Assembly (NCBI GenBank): GCA_938008665.1
Contig: CALLKA010000168.1
Location: 1 to 8,511 of the forward strand
DNA: 8,511 nt
DNA from: an uncultured Bacteroidota bacterium
GTDB lineage: Bacteria > Bacteroidota > Bacteroidia > Chitinophagales > Chitinophagaceae
Direction: 5' to 3'
Made by a program: the position numbers and the translations under genes. The first letter of the stretch is position 1. Each line of letters opens with the position of its first letter. Positions 1-6,971 of this stretch are shown in pieces. The notes beneath the pieces were generated by a model. That model worked only from the letters and a program-made list of their open reading frames with translations, was not told the origin of the DNA and did no database searches.

Positions 1-48
1 GACAGTTTGTGGCACTGTAGGCCGTGGGTTCGAGACCCATCGTTCTCC
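1..48 (+). tRNA. tRNA-His (anticodon GTG), 5' end cut off by the window
   Basis: The 3' portion of a tRNA can be folded by eye. The anticodon stem is ACAGT (2-6) with ACTGT (14-18), closing the loop TTGTGGC (7-13), whose middle GTG (9-11) reads histidine codons. A 5-nt variable loop (19-23) is followed by the T stem GTGGG/CCCAT (24-28 and 36-40) around the T loop TTCGAGA (29-35). The 3' acceptor strand is CGTTCTC (41-47), followed by C at 48. A C at discriminator position 73 is the known hallmark of tRNA-His, where it pairs with the extra G-1, so it supports the anticodon reading independently. The next bases are CCC, so CCA is not encoded and must be added after transcription. The acceptor 5' strand and D arm lie before position 1. 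Confidence 0.93.
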
Positions 49-57
49 CCCCTTTTT

Positions 58-102
58 AATCCTATTCTTACCAATTTACTTGTTAAGAATAGGATTTCTT
101 TT
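58..102 (+). terminator. Rho-independent terminator of tRNA-His
   Basis: A perfect 13-bp inverted repeat, AATCCTATTCTTA (58-70) and its complement (84-96), encloses a 13-nt loop and is followed by a T-rich tail (TCTTTT, 97-102). It begins 9 bases after the end of the tRNA, the place expected for the end of a tRNA transcript. The stem is A+T-rich but long. The ATG of the DUF445 gene lies 12 bases after the tail, so that gene either has a promoter within this stretch or depends on read-through. Confidence 0.8.
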
Positions 103-114
103 AAAAACAGCCCT

Positions 115-645
115 ATGGAACTCTTTTTAATCCCCATTTTGACTGGCTTATTCGGCTGGCTGCTTATTTGGTTATTGGCAAAAAGCCTTTTTTACCCAAC
201 AAAAGCAATTCAAATTGGCGGTTTTTCATGGGAATCCCCGCTATCTCACTTAATTCATCAATTCCCTATTGAATTACTTATTCCCAAAGAATCGGAGAGC
301 GATGCTAGTTTTAAAGCAATGCAGCCTTTAATGGAGGAAAAACTAGATTTCTTCTTTAATCATACCATTAAGGACAAGTTACCCATGATGTCCATGTTTA
401 TTGGTGATAAAACCGTTGCCCAACTTAAATCGGTTTTTTTAGAAGAATTAGCCAGCATCTTCCCTCAGCTTATTGAGCAATTTGCTCAAAATACTAAAAT
501 GAATATCTCAAAATCATTGGCAACAAAATTGACTGATACATTAGCGCCAATAGTCATGAAAGCGATAAGACCAATACAATGGGCTGCTTTTATCCTAGGA
601 ATCTGTTGGGGAGGCCTAATGTTGTTCTTTTTACATTCATTTTAA
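115..645 (+). CDS. DUF445-type small membrane protein
   Basis: The 176-residue protein has a membrane segment at each end (about 3-22 and 155-173) and a soluble, mostly helical middle. The N-terminal pattern GLFGWLLIWLLAKSLFYP (11-28), with the following IGGF, matches the start of DUF445 family proteins (G-x-x-GW-x-x-x-WLA-x-x-LF-x-P). Family function is not well established; members are generally described as membrane proteins, and short ones like this are common in Bacteroidota. Reading frame exists upstream to position 7, but that part overlaps the tRNA-His gene and its terminator, so ATG 115 is chosen; no Shine-Dalgarno sequence precedes it. Its termini are hydrophobic and it probably sits in the inner membrane with the central helices on one side. 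It stands alone, with 125 bp before the next gene. The family call rests mainly on the N-terminal motif. Confidence 0.75.
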   Translation: MELFLIPILTGLFGWLLIWLLAKSLFYPTKAIQIGGFSWESPLSHLIHQFPIELLIPKESESDASFKAMQPLMEEKLDFFFNHTIKDKLPMMSMFIGDKTVAQLKSVFLEELASIFPQLIEQFAQNTKMNISKSLATKLTDTLAPIVMKAIRPIQWAAFILGICWGGLMLFFLHSF

Positions 646-683
646 ACAAATTCCTTTTTTAACTGTATTAATTAATTGCCGTT

Positions 684-716
684 CATAATATCTGAATACC
701 ACCCTTAGATATTATG
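684..716. repeat. Perfect 10-bp inverted repeat upstream of the receptor gene
   Basis: CATAATATCT (684-693) and its exact complement AGATATTATG (707-716) flank a 13-nt spacer. No T run follows the right arm, so it is not a standard terminator for the upstream gene, although T runs do occur earlier at 655-660. It lies 54 bp before the receptor start codon and just before a -7-like box (720-727). Either an operator for a dimeric regulator or an mRNA hairpin at the end of the DUF445 transcript is possible. Confidence 0.45.
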
Positions 717-719
717 CCT

Positions 720-727
720 GATATTTG
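720..727 (+). promoter_or_regulatory. Possible promoter -7 box for the receptor gene
   Basis: GATATTTG differs by one base from the Bacteroidota -7 consensus TAnnTTTG and lies 43 bp before the ATG, a reasonable leader length. No TTTG-like -33 element is found at the usual spacing of about 19-21 bp, so this is a weak call. The inverted repeat at 684-716 would cover the -33 region of this promoter, as a regulator site might. Confidence 0.3.
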
Positions 728-770
728 CAAAATCAAATAAACTCAAAGGTCCAATACACATCCAATAAGT

Positions 771-3353
771 ATGAAACAAAAAATAACAATCGCATTTATT
801 TTCATTTTTATCCAATTCATAAGTTATGCACAAAGGCCCACCGACTTGGCGCCAAAAGCGGCTGCAGGAAATATGAACATGGGTAGATATTATGGAAAAA
901 TAGTGGACGCAAATAAAAAAGGTATTGACGGGGCAACGCTTCAGATTAAAGGAACCAAGTATGACCCAATTACAAAAAAAACTAGTGAAACTATTTTAGG
1001 TACCCAATTGAGTGCTTCCAATGGCGATTTTAGTTTTGAAAATTTACCAGTGATGGGTAATTTAAAATTAGTCATCACCGCAATTGGATATAAAAAAATA
1101 GAGAATACCTTAAGCTTTAACATCAAAATGGGTGGCGGACAAAACATGCAGCAAATGATGGCGATGGTGGATAAGGATTTAGGTAATATTAAATTAGAAG
1201 AAGATCCAACCGATTTGAAAAGTGTGACTGTTACCAGTACTGCACGCCCACAATTTGAAATGGGTATTGATCGTAAAATATTTAATGTAGATAAAAATAT
1301 TGTCAGCAGTGGTCAGACTGCTGTGGAAGTAATGAAGAATATTCCAAATTTAAACGTGGATATTGACGGAAATGTTACTTTAAGAAACGCTACGCCTACC
1401 TTATTGATTGACAATCGACCTACTACATTAACCATGGATCAAATTCCAGCAGACATTATTGATAAAGTAGAAATTATTACTAACCCTTCTGCAAAATATG
1501 ATGCCTCTGGTGGTAATGCAGGTATATTGAACATTGTATTAAAAAAGAATCGTAAAAATGGATACAATGGAGGAATAAGAACTGGAATAGATATGCGTGG
1601 AAAATTTAGTGGCGGGGGTGATTTAAATATTAGAGATAGTAAATTAAACTTTTCATTGAGCGCGAATTCATTTGGTCGTAAATCCATAAGCAATACCACC
1701 AATGATCGTCAAATTTTAGGAACGACCCTTCCTACTTTTGCAAATACCATCAACGATGGTAAAAGTAATGGCTCTTTTAACACATATCGTGGTGGATTAG
1801 ACTACTTACCTGATAACAGAAATACTTTCTCCCTATATGGAACCATTAGTCAGGGTGGCTCCTTGTCGAGTGGAGATCAAGTTATTGACTCCTTAATTGG
1901 CAATTTGAAAAAAAGTTACACACTTAACAACAGTTCCGACTTTAATTATTTAAATAAAGGTGCCCAAATAAGTTTTAAGCATTTATTTGCAGAAAGGGGA
2001 CATGAAATTACAGCAGATTTCAATTATAATGGTAGTAATTTAGATACTTGGTCTAAAATAAACTCCTCTTTTTTAAACCAACAAAGTAATGGCATAGGCG
2101 ACAGAACAACTTATACCACTAATATCGATTACGCACGTGAGTTTAAAAATGAAGTTAAATTTGAAGCAGGATTTAGATTGAATGTACGTAGTGATTTTAA
2201 TAGTAGAGACCAGTTCAGAAATAATATCTATTTAGGTAGCATTAGTAATAAATTCAAATTCGGAGAAGATGTAGCTGCTGGTTATGTAAATTTAAATGGT
2301 AAGAAAAATAAATTTAGTTACCAATTGGGATTAAGGGCCGAAAGTCGGACAATGACAATTAATGTATTAAACTTCGCAGGCAAGGATTCCTTAAATAGAA
2401 AAATTTCAATTCCAGTTTCTTTATTCCCAAGCGCATTTGTTACTTATAAAATAAATGACAAAGCAGACATGCAATTAAATTATTCAAAAAGAATTAGCGC
2501 ACCTGACTTTTTTCAATTACAACCATTTCCTGATTATAGTGATCCGCAAAATATTAGTGTAGGTAATCCAAATTTATCGCCCCAATTCACCCATTCATTT
2601 GAGTTCGGATATAATAATGCTTACCAAAAAGGATCCAATTTTTTAGCCAACGTATATTATAAATACAGCACTAACTTAATCTCGAATTATGTGTATAAGG
2701 CAATTAATCCCATTACAAATGATAGCGCCTATTATAGCTCCTATATTAATGCGAACACCGCCATCACTTATGGTCTTGAACTAAGCAATAAAACAACGAT
2801 TAACAAATGGTGGGACGTTAACTTGAGTTTTAATTTATTTAATTCTTCCATACAAGCAACCATCCCTGGACAAAATGTAAATAACGATTTAGTAAGTTGG
2901 TTTAGTAAGATGAACCATAACTTTAAGCTACCCAATGGCTATTCTATTCAAGTAAGCGGTCAGTACCAAGCCAAAACAATTTTACCTCCAGGTGGCAGTG
3001 CAGGGGGATCAGGTCGCGGATTTGGTGGTGGTGGATTCGGTGGCGGACCACAATCCACTGCACAAGGGTATAATCTTCCTTATTTTGATTCAGATATTGC
3101 GATTAAAAAAGAGTGGACTTTATCAGGTGGTCGAACTGCAAATGTATCCATCAGCGTAAGTGATCCTTTTAAAACAAGGGTAACTAAAACTTATTCTGAA
3201 AGCTTATACTTTGTTCAAAATGTGACTCGAATTAGAGATCAGCAATTTTTTAGAATTAACTTCTCCTATCGTTTTGGTAAATTTGATGTGAATTTATTAA
3301 GAAGAAAAAATAACAGAATGGAAGATGGTGGATCTATGGAACAAGTTCAATAA
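771..3353 (+). CDS. TonB-dependent-receptor-like outer membrane beta-barrel protein
   Basis: The 860-residue protein begins with a signal peptide (hydrophobic core 5-18, likely cleavage after SYA at 20). A carboxypeptidase-regulatory-like beta-sandwich (about 40-115, from GKIVDANKKGIDGATLQIKG) follows, then a plug-like domain (about 150-262, with LLIDNRP and IDKVEIITNPSAKYDASG). The rest is a 22-strand-type barrel (about 265-840) with GNPNLSPQ at 598-605, typical of the outer-membrane beta-barrel (OMP_b-brl_3) receptor group in Bacteroidota. These proteins normally import a ligand across the outer membrane using TonB energy; the ligand cannot be read from the sequence. No SusD-like lipoprotein or TonB gene is adjacent, so a polysaccharide-utilisation role is not supported. 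A glycine-rich loop (740-759) and a Met/Gly/Gln-rich linker (119-132) are notable. ATG 771 is chosen because it starts the signal peptide; no Shine-Dalgarno sequence is present. Confidence 0.9.
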   Translation: MKQKITIAFIFIFIQFISYAQRPTDLAPKAAAGNMNMGRYYGKIVDANKKGIDGATLQIKGTKYDPITKKTSETILGTQLSASNGDFSFENLPVMGNLKLVITAIGYKKIENTLSFNIKMGGGQNMQQMMAMVDKDLGNIKLEEDPTDLKSVTVTSTARPQFEMGIDRKIFNVDKNIVSSGQTAVEVMKNIPNLNVDIDGNVTLRNATPTLLIDNRPTTLTMDQIPADIIDKVEIITNPSAKYDASGGNAGILNIVLKKNRKNGYNGGIRTGIDMRGKFSGGGDLNIRDSKLNFSLSANSFGRKSISNTTNDRQILGTTLPTFANTINDGKSNGSFNTYRGGLDYLPDNRNTFSLYGTISQGGSLSSGDQVIDSLIGNLKKSYTLNNSSDFNYLNKGAQISFKHLFAERGHEITADFNYNGSNLDTWSKINSSFLNQQSNGIGDRTTYTTNIDYAREFKNEVKFEAGFRLNVRSDFNSRDQFRNNIYLGSISNKFKFGEDVAAGYVNLNGKKNKFSYQLGLRAESRTMTINVLNFAGKDSLNRKISIPVSLFPSAFVTYKINDKADMQLNYSKRISAPDFFQLQPFPDYSDPQNISVGNPNLSPQFTHSFEFGYNNAYQKGSNFLANVYYKYSTNLISNYVYKAINPITNDSAYYSSYINANTAITYGLELSNKTTINKWWDVNLSFNLFNSSIQATIPGQNVNNDLVSWFSKMNHNFKLPNGYSIQVSGQYQAKTILPPGGSAGGSGRGFGGGGFGGGPQSTAQGYNLPYFDSDIAIKKEWTLSGGRTANVSISVSDPFKTRVTKTYSESLYFVQNVTRIRDQQFFRINFSYRFGKFDVNLLRRKNNRMEDGGSMEQVQ

Positions 3354-3399
3354 TCAAACAGATTCTGAAATAAAGCTTTAATGCTTTTTCATACTATAT

Positions 3400-3443
3400 A
3401 AAACCCAAAAATAAAATTCAACTGATTTTTATTTTTGGGTTTT
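3400..3443. terminator. Long, probably bidirectional terminator between receptor and pcm
   Basis: A perfect 17-bp inverted repeat (3400-3416 and 3427-3443; left-arm core AAACCCAAAAATAAAA) has a 10-nt loop. On the plus strand it ends GGG followed by five T, the classic terminator form, 46 bp after the receptor stop. On the minus strand the stem also ends GGGTTTT and is followed by ATATAG, a poorer T tract. Two converging genes share it. The right arm overlaps the end of pcm, including its stop codon (3429-3431). Confidence 0.85.
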
Positions 3444-4100
3444 TCCTTGCAACATAGGTACAAAGGAAAATTGATCAAATGCTTCTTTTTTCACAGACCC
3501 ATCTCTCTTTTTAGTTAAGCGCATCATGCGTTGTGCTGTTTCAGATTCATCTAAAGGAATAATCATTTTACCACTCGTTTTTAATTGTGCCCATAATTTT
3601 TCGGGCAAATGTGGCGCAGCAGCAGTAATTAAAATTTTATCAAAGGGCGCTAAATCAGGCAACCCTTCAAAACCATCTCCAAAGAAAAATTGCACGTTCA
3701 AATACAAGTCCTTAAAAACATATTTGGCTGTTTTATCAAATAATTGCTTTTGCCTTTCAATGGTAAATACCTGGGCGCCCATTTCGGCTAGTACTGAAGT
3801 TTGATACATACTCCCAGTGCCAATTTCAAGTACTTTGTCCCCTTTTTTAATTTGCAATAGTTGCGTTTGGTACGCTACTGTATAGGGCTGTGATATGGTT
3901 TGATCCGCATCAATCGGGAATGCACGATCTTCATAAGCTATTTTATCAAAAGCAGAATCTAAAAAAAAATGTCTCGGTATTTTTCCAATAGCAGTAAGTA
4001 CATTTTCATCTGTAATCCCTTTCTCTCTTAATAGATTAACTAATTTTTCTCTTAATCCCTTATGCAGGTAGGCATCTACCAATGGCGCTGATTTATTCAT
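3429..4100 (-). CDS. pcm: Protein-L-isoaspartate O-methyltransferase
   Basis: The 223-residue protein should be a cytosolic repair enzyme that methylates L-isoaspartyl residues in aged proteins using S-adenosylmethionine (EC 2.1.1.77). Its length is normal for the family. Family features in order are ISQPYTVAYQTQLL (69-82), the SAM-binding strand-loop VLEIGTGSMYQTSVLAEMGA (90-109), the acidic end of the next strand (TIE, 112-114), GDGFEGLPDLAPFDKILITAAAP (visible from 141) and the QLKTSGKMIIPL stretch (about 172-183). The SAM loop normally reads GTGSGYQ; here Met98 replaces the third glycine (codon 3807-3809). ATG 4100 lies 9 bp after the stop of the phosphohexomutase gene, so the two are probably one transcript. 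The last residues, KTQK and the stop, are encoded within a terminator hairpin. Confidence 0.93.
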   Translation of the reverse strand: MNKSAPLVDAYLHKGLREKLVNLLREKGITDENVLTAIGKIPRHFFLDSAFDKIAYEDRAFPIDADQTISQPYTVAYQTQLLQIKKGDKVLEIGTGSMYQTSVLAEMGAQVFTIERQKQLFDKTAKYVFKDLYLNVQFFFGDGFEGLPDLAPFDKILITAAAPHLPEKLWAQLKTSGKMIIPLDESETAQRMMRLTKKRDGSVKKEAFDQFSFVPMLQGKTQK

Positions 4101-4109
4101 GCTTTAGGG

Positions 4110-5837
4110 CTAATTTAATTGCAAGTCTTTGATAATGCCATTTATTTTTTCTTGCAACATTTGATATTTACTGTCGAATGACTCCCTGTCCTTTAATTCC
4201 GTATTCACACTAAAGTAAAATTTAATTTTAGGCTCTGTGCCACTTGGTCTTGCAGAAATTTTACTACCCTTTGCTGTAATAAATTGCAGCACATTACTTT
4301 TAGGTAAATTTAATTTCCAATTTGCACCCGTCTGTAAATTTCTTCCCAGCTGTAATTCATAATCTAATAGTGTAACCACCGCTTCGCCATCAATAGTCAC
4401 AGGGGGAGACTGACGATACCCTTCCATCATGTCCTTTATTTCCTGCTGTCCGTTCATTCCCTTTTTTGTAATACTGATTAAATTTTCATAATAAAAGCCA
4501 TATTGAATATACAATTCAATCATCTTATCAAATAGTGTTTTTCCCTTGCTTTTTTCGTAGGCAGCCATTTCACATAATAAGGCTACCGCACTCACCGCAT
4601 CTTTATCCCGAATTTGATCTCCAATCATTAAGCCAAAACTTTCTTCGCCGCCAATAATATAATTTTCCTTACCTTCTTTTTCTTTTACTAATTCAGCAAT
4701 CCATTTAAATCCAGTTAAAACATTGTAGCAATTAACTTCATTTATTTTAGCAACCTGGTTAATCATTTCAGTTGTAACAATGGTGGTCACTACCATATCA
4801 TTGGGTGCAGCAATTCCCTTGGCCCTTCGGGCCTCCATCATATAGGCAAATGCCAATACTGCAGTTTGATTACCATTCATTAACACCCATTCCCCTTTAT
4901 GATTTTTAACACCTACCCCTACTCTGTCTGCATCAGGATCTGTTCCTAATAAAATATCCGCATCTATTGCTTTCGCTTTTGCCAAACCAATGCTCATGGT
5001 TTCACTTTCTTCCGGATTCGGATATTTAACAGTTGGAAAATTTCCATCGGGTGTCGCTTGTTCATCTACAATAGTTACATTAGTAAAACCAAAACTAGCT
5101 AACACTTTTGGTACCAAGGTAATTCCAGTACCATGAATGGGCGTATACACAATTTTTAAATCCTGTTGTTGTGTAATGATTTCAGGATACACACTTAAGG
5201 AGGTAAGCATTTTGATGTAATCCTGATCCATTGCATCACCCATCAATTGTATATTATGCTCCCCACCTGACCACTTCACCTCATCTACACTTTGAATAGC
5301 TTCAACTTCACTAATTACATTTTTATCATGCGGTGGTACTAATTGACCGCCATCATCCCAATAGGCTTTATAGCCATTGTACTCCTTAGGATTATGTGAT
5401 GCGGTACAAACCACTCCTGCTTTACATTTAAGTTGTCTAATGGCGAAACTTAATTCAGGGGTTGGTCTTAATGCTTCAAACAAAAACACTTTTATCCCAT
5501 TCGCAGCAAATACCTGCGCAGTGGTTTCTGCAAAAAATCGGGAATTATTTCTACTATCATGCCCAATGGCAACAGCTATTGATTCGTTCGGATAAGTTTT
5601 AAGTAAGTAATTGGAAAACCCTTGCGTTGCCATACCAATCGTATACTTATTAATACGATTAGTGCCTACCCCCATAATGCCTCTTAATCCACCTGTGCCA
5701 AATTCTAAATTTCTATAAAATGAATCTTGTAATTCTTCTTTGTTATTCGCTTGTAAATCAAGTATGACTTGTTTTGTATTGGCATCATAGTTTCCAGACA
5801 ACCAACGCTGCACATTCAATTCAATCATTTCACTCAT
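4110..5837 (-). CDS. Phospho-sugar mutase (alpha-phosphoglucomutase/phosphomannomutase family, PgcA/PGM2-like)
   Basis: The enzyme interconverts hexose 1- and 6-phosphates (glucose, possibly mannose) in the cytosol, linking glycolysis to polysaccharide and nucleotide-sugar synthesis. All four alpha-D-phosphohexomutase signatures are present: the phosphoserine loop TASHNP (145-150, Ser147), the metal-binding loop DPDADR (300-305), the sugar-binding GEES (397-400) and the phosphate-binding RPSGTEPK (530-537). At 575 residues it fits the long PgcA/PGM2 subgroup rather than short GlmM/ManB-type enzymes. The reading frame continues upstream to TTG 5885, but that start lacks any ribosome-binding sequence. 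ATG 5837 follows AAGGA closely and matches where homologues begin; ATG 5828 in the same frame is an alternative with better spacing to AAGGA. It is first in a probable operon with pcm and diverges from the DUF2279 gene. Substrate preference cannot be settled from sequence. Confidence 0.95.
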   Translation of the reverse strand: MSEMIELNVQRWLSGNYDANTKQVILDLQANNKEELQDSFYRNLEFGTGGLRGIMGVGTNRINKYTIGMATQGFSNYLLKTYPNESIAVAIGHDSRNNSRFFAETTAQVFAANGIKVFLFEALRPTPELSFAIRQLKCKAGVVCTASHNPKEYNGYKAYWDDGGQLVPPHDKNVISEVEAIQSVDEVKWSGGEHNIQLMGDAMDQDYIKMLTSLSVYPEIITQQQDLKIVYTPIHGTGITLVPKVLASFGFTNVTIVDEQATPDGNFPTVKYPNPEESETMSIGLAKAKAIDADILLGTDPDADRVGVGVKNHKGEWVLMNGNQTAVLAFAYMMEARRAKGIAAPNDMVVTTIVTTEMINQVAKINEVNCYNVLTGFKWIAELVKEKEGKENYIIGGEESFGLMIGDQIRDKDAVSAVALLCEMAAYEKSKGKTLFDKMIELYIQYGFYYENLISITKKGMNGQQEIKDMMEGYRQSPPVTIDGEAVVTLLDYELQLGRNLQTGANWKLNLPKSNVLQFITAKGSKISARPSGTEPKIKFYFSVNTELKDRESFDSKYQMLQEKINGIIKDLQLN

Positions 5838-5864
5838 AGTTCCTTGTTTAATGGCAATTTTAAG

Positions 5865-5893
5865 CAATAATTGTAAATCCACCAATTCGCAAA
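5865..5893 (-). promoter_or_regulatory. Weak candidate promoter for the mutase-pcm operon
   Basis: On the minus strand a TTTG (complement of 5890-5893) is followed 17 bp later by AATTATTG (complement of 5865-5872), an imperfect form of TAnnTTTG. Transcription would begin about 20 bp before ATG 5837. Both the box and the spacing are off consensus, so this is only a candidate within the 99-bp divergent region. Confidence 0.2.
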
Positions 5894-5932
5894 GGAGGAT
5901 TATTAGTTTTAATGTTTAAATTTGATATTTAA
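5891..5932 (+). other. Possible mini-ORF with a strong Shine-Dalgarno upstream of the DUF2279 gene
   Basis: AAAGGAGG (5891-5898), a full complement to the 16S rRNA tail, lies 38 bp before the DUF2279 ATG, too far to serve it. It is 13 bp before ATG 5912, which opens a six-codon frame (MFKFDI) ending at TAA 5930-5932, only 4 bp before the real start. This could be a leader peptide that couples translation, but such a short frame can easily arise by chance, and it conflicts with the -7 box at 5917-5924 if that box is the only promoter. Confidence 0.2.
5917..5924 (+). promoter_or_regulatory. TAAATTTG -7 box upstream of the DUF2279 gene
   Basis: TAAATTTG is an exact match to the Bacteroidota -7 consensus TAnnTTTG. 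No clear TTTG element is seen about 19-21 bp upstream. If used, transcription would start only a few bases before ATG 5937, giving an almost leaderless mRNA, which lowers confidence. Confidence 0.3.
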
Positions 5933-5936
5933 TAAC

Positions 5937-6923
5937 ATGAAGTTAATTACATTCTTATTTATTTCCTTGTTTTTAATTGACCAAATGGGTATAGGTCAAA
6001 CTGCAGATGCTAGTATTATAATTACTAACGCTCATACCAAAAGTGAACCCAACTTAGATACAACTATATCGAACAACCCCATCAATTTTAAAAAAAGATT
6101 GCGTTTAGTTACTTCGCTTCAAGGGCTGGGCTATGGCGCTTCCATGATCGGCTTAAATAAAATTTGGTATGCTGGATACCCTAAAAGTAGTTTTCATTAT
6201 TACAATGATGCAGGCGAATGGTTGGATATGGATAAAGTAGGACATGTTTATACTGCATACAGTTTAACAAGATTAAGTTTTAGGACCTGGGAATGGGCTG
6301 GCTTGAATCATAAAAAAGCAGTTTTGTTGGCAGGATTTTCAGGGTTAGCTTACCAAACAGTGATTGAAACACTCGACGGTTACTCCAGCCAATGGGGCTG
6401 GAGCTGGTCTGATATAGGAAGTAATACCTTTGGCGTTGGACTTTGGATGGGCCAGGAATTATTATGGAAAAAACAAAGAGTACGCCTTAAATTTAGTGCA
6501 CATTATAATAAATACAGTGACAAACAATTGCAGGATAGAACCAACCAGTTTTTTGGATCCGTTTTTACCGAAAGATTATTCAAAGATTATAATGCGCAAA
6601 CCTATTGGCTAAGTGCCAATTTACATGACTTCAACAACCAATTGCCTGTACCCAAATGGTTGAACATTGCAGTTGGTTATGGCGCGGACAATATGTTTGG
6701 CGGATATGGGAATAATTGGCCCAGTCCCAATGGCGATATAATTCGTGATGATGTCAAACGCTACCAACAATGGTACCTTTCCTTAGATGTTGATTTTGAG
6801 AAAATTCCAACCCGAAAAAAATGGGTAAAATCCTTGTTTTTTGTACTGAATGCGATCAAATTTCCAGCCCCCACCCTTATCCTTAGCAATGGCAAATGGA
6901 GTAGCCAATGGCTTTACTATTAA
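5937..6923 (+). CDS. Exported DUF2279 (YfiM-like) protein of unknown function
   Basis: The 328-residue protein starts with a signal peptide (hydrophobic 3-14, likely cleaved near GIGQ at 18-21; no lipobox cysteine), so it acts in the periplasm or outer membrane. Residues about 75-180 fit DUF2279: FHYYNDAGEWLDMDKVGHVYTAY (from 86) holds the D-K-x-GH and AY-x-x-x-R elements, followed by ETLDGYSSQWGWSWSDIGSNTFG (from 145). The E. coli relative YfiM is a short predicted lipoprotein; this one carries about 150 further residues rich in Tyr, Trp and Asn that I do not recognise. The biochemical role of the family is not established. A frame extends to TTG 5922, but ATG 5937 begins a proper signal peptide. 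It is divergent from the mutase gene, and an 84-bp gap separates it from the Fe-S genes, so it is probably monocistronic. Confidence 0.8.
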   Translation: MKLITFLFISLFLIDQMGIGQTADASIIITNAHTKSEPNLDTTISNNPINFKKRLRLVTSLQGLGYGASMIGLNKIWYAGYPKSSFHYYNDAGEWLDMDKVGHVYTAYSLTRLSFRTWEWAGLNHKKAVLLAGFSGLAYQTVIETLDGYSSQWGWSWSDIGSNTFGVGLWMGQELLWKKQRVRLKFSAHYNKYSDKQLQDRTNQFFGSVFTERLFKDYNAQTYWLSANLHDFNNQLPVPKWLNIAVGYGADNMFGGYGNNWPSPNGDIIRDDVKRYQQWYLSLDVDFEKIPTRKKWVKSLFFVLNAIKFPAPTLILSNGKWSSQWLYY

Positions 6924-6971
6924 TTTAGAAAAATTAATGCCTAGTTACTCCCGATAACTTTATAAATGGGT

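Noticed and set aside
7..114. N-terminal extension of the DUF445 protein
   Set aside because: It would translate the tRNA-His and its terminator; the family motif and membrane helix begin at ATG 115.
941..1702. Minus-strand open frames inside the receptor gene (941-1147 and 1439-1702)
   Set aside because: Both lie wholly inside a clearly coding plus-strand gene and show no recognisable domain or start signal.
3372..3387. Small hairpin AAAGC/GCTTT after the receptor stop
   Set aside because: With only 5 bp it is far weaker than the 17-bp terminator just downstream; no separate role is supported.
3526..3804. Plus-strand open frame antisense to pcm
   Set aside because: It lies entirely within the well-conserved pcm gene and shows no protein features.
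5377..5595. Plus-strand open frame antisense to the phosphohexomutase
   Set aside because: It is a shadow of a conserved enzyme region that includes the TASHNP loop.
5838..5885. TTG start at 5885 for the phosphohexomutase
   Set aside because: No ribosome-binding sequence precedes it, and the extra 16 residues are not expected in the family; ATG 5837 follows AAGGA.
5922..5936. TTG start at 5922 for the DUF2279 protein
   Set aside because: ATG 5937 directly begins a standard signal peptide, and the TTG lies within a promoter-like box.
6430..6612. Plus-strand frame overlapping the DUF2279 gene
   Set aside because: It is out of frame within a coding gene and has no features of its own.
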